Assembly: GCA_027596195.1 (NCBI GenBank)
Contig: JADGJG010000093.1
Location: 1 to 45,449 of the forward strand
DNA: 45,449 nt
From: Podochytrium sp. JEL0797
Taxonomy: Eukaryota > Chytridiomycota > Chytridiomycetes > Chytridiales > Chytriomycetaceae
Direction of reading: 5' to 3'
Of the stretch, positions 21,662 to 32,430 are shown piece after piece; within the stretch, counting starts at the first letter, position 1; the number at the start of each line of letters is the position of its first letter. The position numbers and the translations under genes were made by a program. The notes below the pieces were generated by a model. That model saw only the letters and a program-made list of their open reading frames with translations. It was not told where the DNA came from and made no database searches.

Positions 21662-22900
21662 ATGCAAGCCATCAGGCGTTCCTGTCACCCTCTTGCCCGG
21701 CGATCTATGCATGCAGGCTCGACCGGAAGAGGCCCCATGGCAGCCACAATGGACAGCGGCAGCGAAACTGTGCGGGCCTCGTTGGCGGACCCGAATATCC
21801 CAATGATTGGCTTCTGGGCGTTGCCGCCCTCCAAAACATGGAAAGCATCACCCAGACAAGCAGAGAGTCCCAGACAGGAAGAGAGAGTGGCTGTGAAGGA
21901 TCCTGTTGCTGTCACTGCCCCAGCATCACCCCCTTCCATCGAACCCACCGCAACGACGATCACTCCCATCTCCGTCGCAGTGCCTGACTCGCCAACCCCA
22001 ACGGACCAATCCAACCACCAATTGAACCACAAGGAAGCCCCCGACACCAGCGATACCACCACTTCCACCCCCCGATTCATCCTCGCGATCCTCGCTTCCT
22101 CCGCCGCCATCATCGGAGGAGCCTACGGCGTTGATCACGTCTGCAACAAAATTCCCCGTCGCGCACACCATTCTGCAGACACTTTGCATGAAAACGAATT
22201 CTTGCGCGAATACGTCAACAGCACGTTTGAAAAGGTTGGGTTGGCCATTTCGGTCACGGCAACGAGCGCGTTCCTGATTTCTCAGAGACTCACGGTTCCC
22301 AAGTCCAAGGTCAAGATGCATGGGTTCCATCCGGTCGTCTTTTTGGGTATGTTTTGCAGCTGTCTGAAATTAGGAGAAAAAAAAACTGACAGCATTATTA
22401 CAGGCTCCCTCGCGGCATGCGGTGTGTTTGCCAACCTCACACTCACAACCCCACTCACGGAACCCGACCGAAAGCGCGCCCTCTTCCTCGCCACCGCAGT
22501 GACCAAAGGCATCTTCTTCTCGTCCACCATCGCGTTCTCACCCGCCATTCTCACCCGAGTGGGTCTCTACGCAGTGGGCGTAGTCGGGTCCCTTTCTTGG
22601 GTCGCTTACACCGCCAAAAGCAACCACTACGTATACATTGGCGGCCCGTTGTTGACGGGAGTCACTGTGGCCACGTTGGCGGCCGCGTCTCCGTTCTTGT
22701 TGCCTGCTTCTGCGATCGCGATTCCAGTGTATCAAGTCGTGTGGATTTATGGGGGGGTAGCAGTGCTTTCGGGGCTGTTGTTGAGGGATTTGGAGAAGGT
22801 GATTCACAATGGGGAAAAGGTGGAGAGTGGGGAGAAGGAGAGGGATACGATCAATGAGGCCATGAATCTTTACTTGGACATTGTGAATGTTTTGCCTTAA
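21662..22900 (+). CDS. Second, divergent GHITM/TMBIM5-like protein
   Basis: Exons 21662-22346 and 22404-22900, 393 aa after removing a 57-nt intron with GTATGT donor and TTACAG acceptor. That intron is stop-free and a multiple of three, so an unspliced reading would give 412 aa; splicing joins VVFLG to SLAACGV, matching the paralog. A long Pro/Thr/Ser-rich N-terminal extension, then a TM at ~135, NEFLREYVNSTFEKVG, and hydrophobic segments parallel to the first gene (FSPAILTRVGLYAVGVVGSL, YVYIGGPLLTGV, VVWIYGGVAVLSGLLL). The DTQK end of the family is RDLEK here and the C-terminus is short. Mitochondrial location is likely but the presequence is weaker. Tandem duplicate of the gene 153 bp upstream, strongly diverged. 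Confidence 0.82.
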   Translation: MQAIRRSCHPLARRSMHAGSTGRGPMAATMDSGSETVRASLADPNIPMIGFWALPPSKTWKASPRQAESPRQEERVAVKDPVAVTAPASPPSIEPTATTITPISVAVPDSPTPTDQSNHQLNHKEAPDTSDTTTSTPRFILAILASSAAIIGGAYGVDHVCNKIPRRAHHSADTLHENEFLREYVNSTFEKVGLAISVTATSAFLISQRLTVPKSKVKMHGFHPVVFLGMFCSCLKLGEKKTDSIITGSLAACGVFANLTLTTPLTEPDRKRALFLATAVTKGIFFSSTIAFSPAILTRVGLYAVGVVGSLSWVAYTAKSNHYVYIGGPLLTGVTVATLAAASPFLLPASAIAIPVYQVVWIYGGVAVLSGLLLRDLEKVIHNGEKVESGEKERDTINEAMNLYLDIVNVLP

Positions 22901-23030
22901 TCGAACGTTTTTTCTGACTCTCTCTTTTTTACTTTTTGTTTGTTGGAAAAGAGAGAACCTCATCTAATTTTTTTCCTTTATCTTCAAAATGAGAAAAAGT
23001 ATCTCAGGCAACGGAGGGATGGGAGGGGGA

Positions 23031-23048
23031 GGGGGGGGGGGGGGGGGG
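23031..23048 (+). repeat. Poly-G run (18 nt) in a convergent spacer
   Basis: Uninterrupted G from 23031 to 23048, preceded by GGGAGGGGGA. It lies in the 268-bp spacer between the convergent GHITM paralog and the SUMO ligase. One of several G/C homopolymers in this window. Confidence 0.9.
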
Positions 23049-23168
23049 CATTTGTGACGCCAATTATTTTTTACACCCTCCACCCGCTTTCGATTCAAAT
23101 AATTTTCCACGCAAAGTCCGAAATATTTCGAAAGAAGATAATAGAATGATTTTACCAAAAAAAAGTAG

Positions 23169-25513
23169 TCAGTCAAGAACAATCGTCTCCACAACCCTCC
23201 CATCCAACTCCATCCTCCTCTCCGTATTAAACGTATTCACATTCCTCCGTTTGGGCGGAACTATCTCGTCATCGCTATCGTCCAACACCACGACGTGTCG
23301 CTTCCCCGCAAAGGAGCCCCCGAAAACAGGGGAACTGTGTCGTCGGTTAGCGACCGAATCGTCATCAAGATCAATCAGAATTGGGCGTCGCACAGTCGGG
23401 GTATTGCCGGCGGGAGTTGCGGCAATGTTGGTGGGACGGGCGAGAGTGTCCGAGAAGGGAGAATCCTGGCCTGCCGCGTTGACGATGCATTTGTCGGCGT
23501 TGGGGTATTTTTGGAGCAGTCGGAGCATCGTGGTGTCAATGAGAAGGTCCTGTGGTGTGGGATGGGAAGGGGGTTTTTGAGGTTGAGAAATGCCCGAACT
23601 TGGGAAGGAAACGGAAAAGCAACTCAACAGATCGTTCAATTTTTTCCTTGCACACGATACACTTCCAAATCTCATTCTTTTCGTTGAAAGCAAGGAACGT
23701 CTGGAAAAAAAAAATTGTCAGGAGACAAAATCACGCAAAACAAAAAAACCATACCGCCGCATCAAACACCTGCTTGTGTTTGCACTTCTTCCCCTTCGAG
23801 GGATGCTTGATCCTCACCAGCGACAACGGACAACTGAAAGTAATGGTCGAATTGCCAACACAAATCTCGTCCTCGTTCGCCTTCGCCGCAGCTCCTCCCG
23901 CCGACACCTCGGTACAACACGACTCCAGCACGCGTTTCTGCAAAGTCTCCAAATTTCTCGCCACCGACGGTCTCAAATGCAACAATTTCAACGCAGGATC
24001 CGCAGACACGTCCGGCCGAACGAGACCCTTTCCAATCAAGATGGAGTGGTACAGTTTCGCCACGTATTCGGTTGGGTCAAGCTTTTTGTGGACAATGATG
24101 GCGGTTTGGATCGAGTGCAACTTGGCTTTCACGCTGCTCGAAAACTGGACCGTGAACACCAGACTGGCTGGGGAATTGGACTGAAACGAGCGGTAAAGCG
24201 CGGCGCCTTGGGCTCGGAACGATTGCGTAATATCGAGTTTCTCCGTGTGCTGGTGAAATCAAGGAAGATCAAGACGCGCAAAAAGAGGGTTGGGGGGGGG
24301 GGGGGAGGGGGAGAAAAACACCCACTGCATGAATCCCTCCCAACGAAACATTCACCGAAGGAAACGCGCACATGCAGCTCGCTGACGGCAGCACCCCGTC
24401 CGTTCCGTAAAAGTGCCACCACACGTGCACGTCCGGTCTCACCGTCACGGCATTCGGGGACGAAAAATCGAGAACGGATTCCATCATGACTCGCGTGATT
24501 GGAAACGAAATCCGAATGGGAGAAGGGGTTCGGTTGAATAGGGATCCGCCGGAGGTTGCAGAAGTTTTCCAGACGGCCAGAACATCGTGTGTGGAAGAAA
24601 AGTTTGTGGTCACGCGTTCGATCAGGGAAGAGAGAGATGCCTCGGTTACGGAGGGAGTGGGGGTTTGCGTTTGGTGGGGTTTCGTGAGGGTCGGGGGTCT
24701 TGTAGGGAGAGGGTGTGCAGCAGGAGTGGCAGCAAACGGGGTTGGATGCGTTCGGGCGCGGTGAGTCAATAAACAGGCAGGAGAACACGCGTTTTGACGA
24801 CACAGGGGACACAAATATGCAGACTTTCGAGCCACAGTTTTGCAGAGAATACAAGGCGTGCGAGTCTGATGGCGGGATTCGTTGTGATTCTTGAGGCACG
24901 CGGGCGAGCAGAACGACAGGTTGCAATGCGAATTTGCGCCAGTGGAGGTGAACGCTCTCGTGCACGTTCCAAGTTGACAGACCATGACTGTTCCGACCTG
25001 GTTCCGATTCGGCTGCTGTGGGGCGACAGGCACGGCAGGCGCGGCGACAGCCCTAGCCTCTTCGCACATTTTCTCGATGTGTTTGCCGGCTGCGGCGACG
25101 GACGCGGCATGGGCGACGCGCAAGCCAGGCGACGCCTCGGGCGCCCTAGGAGCCCGTTAGCGCATTGCTAGGAAGCACTTCCTAGGAAACACAGCAAACA
25201 CGCACCCGTTGACAAAGTGGAACTGCGACCCGTAAAGCTGCGCCGTGACATACTCAACCAGCTTTGGCTTCGCAGCGTATTTCTTGATACCTGCCGTGGG
25301 CAAATTGTGCGTGGCCTCGTGGCCTTTCAGGCGGGTCGTCAGGAACTCCATTAAAGGCTTGAGCTCGTGCACTTTGAATCCGGAAATGGCAAGCGGTGAT
25401 GCGAGGTTGTGGGCGATCGCAGCTGATCCCATGCCAATGATTCGCATAATGGTCTGGATGTCTTCACAGCGGAGGAGCGAGGCGCCGTTGTTGGACGTGT
25501 TGGGCGAGGCCAT
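23169..25513 (-). CDS. PIAS/Siz-type SUMO E3 ligase with added Cys/His cluster
   Basis: Exons 25513-25206, 25145-24326, 24249-23755, 23700-23629 and 23549-23169, 691 aa. A SAP-like N-terminus (residues ~1-100) is followed by a Cys/His-rich region at 159-236 made of two similar halves (CQLGTC...FCSPACLKNH..SRH; CILC...CPLCRQNACSPACLLTH). A PINIT-like region at ~295-376 (VWWHFYGTDG, FPSVNVSLGGIHA) precedes the SP-RING (CPLSLVRIKHPSKGKKCKH, IWKCIVC): putative zinc ligands Cys532, His534, Cys555, Cys558. The C-terminus has two SUMO-interacting-motif candidates, ILIDLDDD and VVVLDDSDDE. It would transfer SUMO from Ubc9 to nuclear targets. The first two junctions are fixed by phase; the exon 4 donor (GTTGAG) is less certain. 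Confidence 0.85.
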
Positions 25514-26185
25514 AACTTGTCGATGTGAGGGGCTGTGGCGAAAAAAATTCTTTTTTCGAAAAGCTTTTCAGGCGGTTCGGTCTGCGCGAGAAACGGCGTT
25601 GAAGCAAGTCCGAATGGGAGCAAGTCGGAGGAGCTTTTGATGGGAGAGGAAGTGGAGAAAAGAATTGTGACTTCGAAAAGAAAGTCGCTGAAAAAGTCAA
25701 AACAAATCCATCGGACACATGTTTTTCTTTGTTTCAAGTTCTGAGCCCAAACCCGTTGATTTGAACGGCTTTTGCTCCGCAAGAAAATGCTTTCGTTTGA
25801 ATTCAGTGATTCGGCTAAAAGAGACATGAGACCTTTGGATTTGTTGGTGGTTGGTACGCCTTGCCTGATGACCCGCCAGCCGGAATCGCCAAGGGCCAAC
25901 GAGTCTCCAGAAAAGCCGCCTGTAAGAACGCGTCAAATCTCGAATGAAGGTTAAAGAGAAGGATCTACGTGTATGTCGTCCCAACTTTTGCCTGTCCAAA
26001 TACTAAACGCGTTAAACCTCGAACGAAAACCAAAAGAAGAAACAGAGAAATGAAAACACTTAGTTGCATTGCGAGAAAAAATTGTCAGACCACAGATTTT
26101 CAAACCGATGTGCTATGTCAATCGCAAAGAATCACTTTGTAACAGTTTTTTTTAATTCACACCCGATATCACACTGAAAAATAAA
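25514..26185. other. Spacer between SUMO ligase start and CCT6 end
   Basis: 672 bp, AT-rich toward the CCT6 side, holding the SUMO-ligase promoter and the CCT6 3' UTR. No conserved reading frame, tRNA or repeat seen. Confidence 0.5.
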
Positions 26186-28312
26186 CTAATTTTGCATTTC
26201 TGGGCCAGATCTCAAGCTTGAACGACCGGCTCTCATCATCTCATCAACCAACAAGAAGTTGCTGGCAATCACGGAACTGGAAACAAATGCACGAGTGTTA
26301 AAATCCGCCGGGAATATCGAAAACGAACAACAGAAACGTACCAAGAATGCAGCAAGTGACGGTGAACTCTGTAGTTGTCAAAGATTCCCTCCATCTCCGG
26401 GTCACACGTCTCTCCAGTCTTCAAGTCCACACCAACAACATGTCCCTCCGCGTACTCCTCCTGCATCATCACAATCACATCCTGAGCATCGAACCCAGCG
26501 TTTCTAGCAAGAGTTTTCGGGATAATCAACAAAGCATCCGCAAACGCCTGAACTCCCATCTTGGTTCTTCCCTTCACAGACGCCTTGAACTTTGTCAAGT
26601 GCGAAGACAGGGCCACATGGAATGCACCAGCACCTGGAATCACACACTCGTCTTCAATGGCGTTCTTGACGGCACGGAGACCATCGCGCACAGCGTCGTT
26701 GACTTGCATGATGGTGTGGGCGTTGGGGCCAGTCAAGAGAAGGGTCACGGACGCTGGGTTCTCAACGTTCTCCATGAAAGTGAACTTCTCCTCTCCGAGA
26801 ACGTGCTCGTAGACGAGTCCGGCGTGTCCCAGCACGCTCGGGTTCAAGTCGTCGACAGAGTTTTGGCCGACGCCTCCACAGCAGAGTTGGAGACTGTTTT
26901 GGGACAGGAGGTGGAAAGTTTCAGTTTTCTCAGAGAAGCAGAAGAGTGGGAAAAGTAGATGAGTGAAAACGCACCGTTCCATGTTTCTTCTCTTGGCTCT
27001 TCTCAAGGCCAAAATGTTGTGCTTGGCGAGGACATCCAAACTCAACGGGTCGATTCCCTTCTGGTTAATGATGACGAATCCGGCGTCCTTGTCCTTTCCT
27101 TGGCAGACACTGTTCTTGAAGTCGACAATCTTGGCAAGACGGGCATCAACAAATCTGCGCTCAGACTCAACGAGCTTCTCGCGCTGCTCAGCAGACGAGT
27201 AGAAGAAACTCGAGTTGATTTCACTAGAATGGGAATCGGAATAAGGAAAACCAGTTCGGACAAGAGGGAGAGAACGCGACACAAAATCGGTACCTCTTCT
27301 CGTATTCCAGCGACACGTTCAAGGTCAAAATGAAGGCGTTCTCGACTCTCTTGGGCATGTCCGGGTGTCTGGCACCATGGTCCATCACCAAACCCTTGAT
27401 CAAACGGGAGTCCGTCTCGTTCTTGTGCATCATCTTCATAATTTCAATCATGTGCAAGTCGATGGGCTGTCCCGGGCGGTGGATGGCCATGACGGCATCA
27501 ACCACAGCTTCCGTCAAGTTGTCGGCAATATCGGCGCGAACTTTGGTACGGAGGGAAGAGCGGGCAATGTTGACGAGGAGGTCACGGTCGATGGTCTTCT
27601 TCAGCTTGAAAGTCTCGAGGAACTGAAGAATGCGTGAGTCAACCGATCTTCACAAGGGCAGCAGAAGATGGAATTACCAGCAAGGATTCCTTCTTGGCAA
27701 TCTCGAAACCCTCCGTGATGACGCGTGGGTGCAGACCTTCGGAAATGTATCGCTCGGCCTGCTTCAGCAGCTCGCCGATAATAATGACGTTGGAGGTGGT
27801 TCCGTCACCAGTGACATCGTCCTGGGCGGTGGCGGCCCTGGCAATCATGGAGGCGGTGGGGTTTTGGATTTGCTGTTCGAAAAGTCAGGGAGGGTGGAAA
27901 CCAAGCGCGCAGGGGTTTTGTTTGTTACCATTTCCGTCAGGAGCACCTTTCCATCCTTGGTCAGTTTGATGTCTCCGGATCCTCCAACAAGCCTGTGAAG
28001 GGTGGGTGAGTATGCATGGGGTTGGGGGTTGTTTGTGGGCGATGTGTACATTTTGATGGTTCCCTTCGGTCCCAGGTTTGTCTTCAACACATCCTGCAGT
28101 CCAAGGGCGGCAGTGATGTTGAGCTGGAGAGCCTGGCCGCGGCGGGCGACTTCGGCCTTGGGGTTCGCGAGCTGAACGGCGGCGGAAGACCTGCACAGTG
28201 TGGTGAGCAACAAGTGGTGGACAGAGGTGGGATCAGGGAAGAGCAACTAAATGCTGTCCATCAACAGAAGCGCAGAAGAGCCGACGCGATTGGTGATGTG
28301 AGAGGCTCACAT
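26186..28312 (-). CDS. CCT6: Chaperonin TRiC/CCT subunit zeta
   Basis: Eight exons: 28312-28311, 28190-28050, 27992-27929, 27872-27678, 27622-27294, 27223-26975, 26893-26342 and 26276-26186; 540 aa, the usual length. It is one of eight subunits of the cytosolic ATP-dependent chaperonin that folds actin and tubulin. Family landmarks: [106 protein letters not shown] and [22 protein letters not shown]. Exon 1 contributes only A and T of the start codon: the first intron (28191-28310, GTGAGC...TGTGCAG) splits ATG, because the NPKAEV frame has no other ATG at the correct place. Confidence 0.95.
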
Positions 28313-29097
28313 TTTTCGTTGTTTTTGGAGCCCTTTCCACCCTCTCTGCTGCCCTCCTTGGTCCGAAAAACACCCACATTTTTGTAGCACCCACCACCTC
28401 CCCATGTATAATGTATAAATTCATGTTCTTACTTCACACCTGCTCCTAAAAAGGGGGGTTAATCAAAGCAAACTTTTTACAGTTGGTTCAAGATGGAAGG
28501 AGACCATCCCCCCCTTCCTAAATTATAGTCTCTAGGAAAACGAAAGCTGGATCGCTTCCCAAAACAAATGCAAAATTAATTTTCTCGAATTAGGGAAGTT
28601 TGTGGATTTTCCACCATTACCTGTCTGACAGGGCGTGACCAAATCAAATAAGCGGGTCCCGCGAATCGCCTTGGACGGGTGGAAGATGTGGTCCGCCTCC
28701 AATGCTTGAAAAAGAATGGTAGCGTTTCTTTGCGGACCCTTTCTGTCAAAATCCTTGGATCATGCAATCATGAAGATCTCTCGGCGCAAATGAGTGTACG
28801 TGATGGCTTGTCACAATCAGGGGAATGAGGGCTGGACCACTCTTAAAATAGCTTAATTCTTCCCATTCATCATGAAATAATGGATTCTCTCGCTTTCTCC
28901 ACCATTACTGGATTAACTGAGGATGGAAGCTGGAGAGTTCTAGTTAAGTTTGAATGCGGCTGAGAAAGTGAAATTAAATTTCTCTCTCTGTTTCTTTTTT
29001 TCTGACTCACGCGATAACATGACAGGAAAGCTGAAGAATCAAGTCAGCCCCCGTTACTAAATTCATCGCAAACGGCCAAGCCATTCAAACAACAAGC
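28313..29097. other. Divergent promoter region, CCT6 / arrestin-like gene
   Basis: 785 bp between divergently transcribed genes. It is AT-rich near 28440-28480 and 28840-29020. I looked for clear heat-shock elements (repeated nGAAn), tRNA arms and conserved frames and saw none. Confidence 0.5.
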
Positions 29098-31495
29098 ATG
29101 CACAATGACCTCAACGTTGTGGCCTACATCCGACGGCCCTTATATACCGGCGAGTCGACCGATGATATCAATCGACTTGAGCCACAAGAAGACGTTGGCG
29201 AAGGTGTCCACCCATACCGGAGAGTATCCAATGAGACTCCCCTCAATCTCGACTTGCACGGTGGTTGCTCTCTCGAAGTCTATGTGAGTCTGTTGCCCCT
29301 GCCCCCCCTTGTGTCCGAATCAAACTGATATCGTTGCCCAGGGAGTTCTCATTTTCGATGCCCCTCACAAGTTGACTGCCACGAGTCTCTATGTTGGATC
29401 CACATTCACGGGAATTGCAGAAACGAGGTGGAAGGGGTTCGGTGTGCTGGCGTATTCTGAAACGATTCATTTCTTAAAGTATAACGTAAGTGTTCCGTTG
29501 TTTAAACATGAGCCTTCGATCCGGGAGACATATTCGAAAGTATAACTAACATCATACTTTCAGCACGTTCTGACCGATTCGGACGGTGTGCCAGAACCAG
29601 ACAACCATGGGCGCATCACTTTACCTTTCAAAATGTTCCTCCGAACGCGCGAGAACATGCCGATATCCTTCTCTTCCCCCTCGGCATCCATCCGATACAC
29701 TCTCAACTTCAAATTCATCAACCGCGAAAAGCTCAGCACGTCGCTTCACGAATACTATATTCCTGTCATGATTGTCCCAGCATGGACCGGCGCTCCTCCA
29801 CCCGAGCCGGCTCCTTTGGCCGCCGACGACGACGGTATGCGTTTGGTGCTCGATTTGGAGGGCGGAATTCAGGGCAACGTGTCCGTGAAGCCCGTGCCTT
29901 CGACTGCTGATACAACCTGGCTGCGTCCACGCATTCTCAACAACATTGTGGACCCGCCTGGCCGAAACGCGATCCCCGCGTATACCGAGGTAGACCTCCA
30001 TCTCGAACAAGGGCTTCCTCGTTCCACCCACGGATCCACGACAAGCTTGCGACAAGCATCGCTCACGTCTCGGACCAACTCGTCTCTCAATTTGAACGCC
30101 ATGAAGCGGATGAAGGCTGCGAGTCGAGAGACGCTCAAGATGGAAGAATCTGCCATTATCCCCGTGCAAGATGACGAGCCGTTGCCGTATTCGCAAGAAG
30201 ACCCTCTCTCGCGCGTTCTCCTGCAACCAATGTCGATGGAGAACCTTACCATTGCGTCTTCGGAAGATTTCGCGACGCCTCCTATCCCTCGCTGCAGTTC
30301 GGCTACTTCCATCTCGGAACGGCATTCAGTCACGGCAAAGGGCCGTCCTCGAGCTCTTCAAACTGTCCGAAACTCGGCCGCTCCGTTCTCTGGTGGTGTG
30401 CAAAAGGCCAAATTCGTGCTGTCTCCTGGTGGTTCGTTGGATTCGGATTCCGATTCATCGGATGACGATGAAGTGGCTTCCAGTCACGGCAGCGCGGCGT
30501 CCGGATCCCATATTTCCTCTCGTGATCACGTTGCCGCCTCTCACGACAGCGCTTCTAGTATTCATTCGTCTTCTAGCCACCACCACTCAATCTTGCACGA
30601 ACCCGTGGCTGTCATCAAACGCAACTTGTCCTTCTTCTCGAAATATGGACTGACTCACCACAACGAATCTTCGTCGAGTTCGTCTTCCCCACCGACAAGC
30701 CTTCGCCAGTCACCTTTGATTGACCATCAGGCCATGGCCTTTGGGCATCTTCCCAAACGCAGCTTATCCATCTTCTCCAAACACGGCTCTCACAGCGAGT
30801 CAACGGGCACCACCCCACCCTCTTCTCTCCGTCGCTTACAATCCCCACCACCCCTCGAACAACAAGCCACCGCCGCAGGGCACCCCCCAACCCACAACCT
30901 CTCCATTTTCAACAAACCCGGACCCCACCACTCCGAAGGAGGCGGCTCAAGCGCGCCACCATCTTCAAGGCCTCATTCCCAATCTTCCACCTCAGAACTC
31001 AAACGCACAAACTCTTCTTCCTTCTTTTCCAAACCGAGCTCGTTCCACCAAACCGACGCGGCGGACGTCCCAGACCTTCCCCTCGTAAGAATCGTGGTCC
31101 CTTGCACGATGGCAGGACCTACCTCCCTCCTCCCCGTCGAAATCACGCTCCAATCCCTTCCCCTCAGCTACACCCTCAAATCCCTCTCCGTAACCCTCAC
31201 AGCCGTCGTAAAATGCCATGCAATGGGATCCATCCATCACGACATCATCCCCCTCAAAACCGTATCCCTCGAATTCACGGAAGCAGACGTGTTGCCGCTT
31301 CAGCGGCATGTGGAGCTCGAGGTGCCGAGTGCTGAAGAGATGGGTGCGAATGGGTGTGGGTTCCGCGCGCCGTTGGTGGAGTTGAGTCATCAGCTTACGT
31401 TTTGCTTGAATGTGGAGTCGGAGTGGTCCGGGAGGGCCGGGGCGAAGGCGATTGCATTTGAGTTGGGGCATGTGTCGATTGAGATGATGCGTTGA
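29098..31495 (+). CDS. Arrestin-like trafficking adaptor
   Basis: Exons 29098-29283, 29342-29485 and 29564-31495, 753 aa. The N-terminal arrestin-fold half reads TPLNLDLHGGCSLEVYGVLIF, SLYVGSTFTG, TRWKGFGVLAYSETIHFL and LPFKMFLRTRENMPISF, with an extended Ser-rich disordered middle and an arrestin-C-like end (IVVPCTMAGPTSLLPVEITL, SLSVTLTAVVKCHAMGS). Fungal alpha-arrestins recruit HECT ubiquitin ligases to membrane cargo, but I see no clear PPxY motif, so the partner is uncertain. The disordered part contains a 45-46-residue repeat (see findings). The start ATG at 29098 is the first Met in the frame that reaches the conserved region. Confidence 0.72.
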
Positions 31496-31696
31496 AAAGA
31501 GAGGGAGTTACTTTCAAAAATATAAACCTGCAACATCGGCTTTTAACCTCTCTTCTTTTCCATAAAGAATGAAGGAAAAAAAAGGGTTGAGGGTTTCTTT
31601 TTGATCAACTGTGGCGAAGCAGGAAAGAAAAAAGCGCCCGATTTTCTCTCGAAAACAAAGCACCAAGCCCAAAACACAAAAGCACCAAACACCAAA

Positions 31697-31981
31697 ATGC
31701 GCAACGAAGGCCTCTCTGTCATTGTCGGTGGATCCGTGATTCTCTTCACATCCGTGATCCTCGGCGCCGCCGCCGTCTCCGCCTCAGCGAGTCCGCTGAG
31801 CATGCTGGGAGCCAAGCAGCTTCCATTCGGCCTCCCTGGGCTGCCCCTTCAATCCCCAGCAACTGTGATCGCAAACGTCACATCCATCACAGGGACCCTT
31901 TCCGTCTTTGGGAATGCCTATCTTGTCGTGTTGTATGCGGCGTGCGCGTTGACTTTGGCCATCTTTGCGGCACCGCTGTGA
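31697..31981 (+). CDS. Small two-TM membrane protein, unrecognised
   Basis: 94 aa in one exon from ATG 31697 (CACCAAA context). Two hydrophobic segments: GLSVIVGGSVILFTSVILGAA near the N-terminus and YLVVLYAACALTLAIFAAP at the C-terminus, joined by a Pro/Leu-rich loop (QLPFGLPGLPLQSP) and ANVTSITG with a possible N-glycosylation site. I do not recognise a family. Coding status is supported by compact hydrophobic architecture, good start context, and its placement between two real genes. Confidence 0.5.
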   Translation: MRNEGLSVIVGGSVILFTSVILGAAAVSASASPLSMLGAKQLPFGLPGLPLQSPATVIANVTSITGTLSVFGNAYLVVLYAACALTLAIFAAPL

Positions 31982-32430
31982 AGGGGCAGATGTCCGGTCC
32001 CAAGCTTTTTTCTCCGTCAGGCCTCTTGATATTGAGCCATTTCCATCATTTATATAGTGTATATAGTGAATAAACCAACTCTGAATTATTTGTGAGCGTG
32101 CTATCGAACGGCTCGGGTCGCCGCGCGTATTCGCCGAAAAGCGAAAATTTTGAGAAAAACGGGGTTGACGCAATCTCCACCCCCCGTCTTCTCTCCTTTC
32201 CCTTTTTCTCAGAGATAAGCACGATAAGGGGAAAGGGAGAGTGAAGGGAATTGACTTGAATTCAAAGAAAAAGGAGTCTGTTCACTTGCGTCCTTTTATA
32301 GAGAGAATAAAGCGAGAATAAAGAGGGTTCAAAAACAGTCAGCAAGATCAAATGCGAAATGCGCAGCACTCATTTGCAAAGTGAAAAAGGGAACATGTGC
32401 CAAGCACGCGAAAAAAACAACCAAACAAAA
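31982..32430. other. Promoter region of the GH3 gene
   Basis: 448 bp. It contains an imperfect inverted repeat of pyrimidine/purine type at about 32190-32243 (CTCTCCTTTCCC with GGGAAAGGGAGAG, one bulged base) that could form a hairpin. No gene seen. Confidence 0.4.

Noticed and set aside
23590..24489. Long plus-strand open frames across the SUMO ligase
   Set aside because: Arg/His/Gln-rich translation without motifs, antisense to the SP-RING and PINIT exons.
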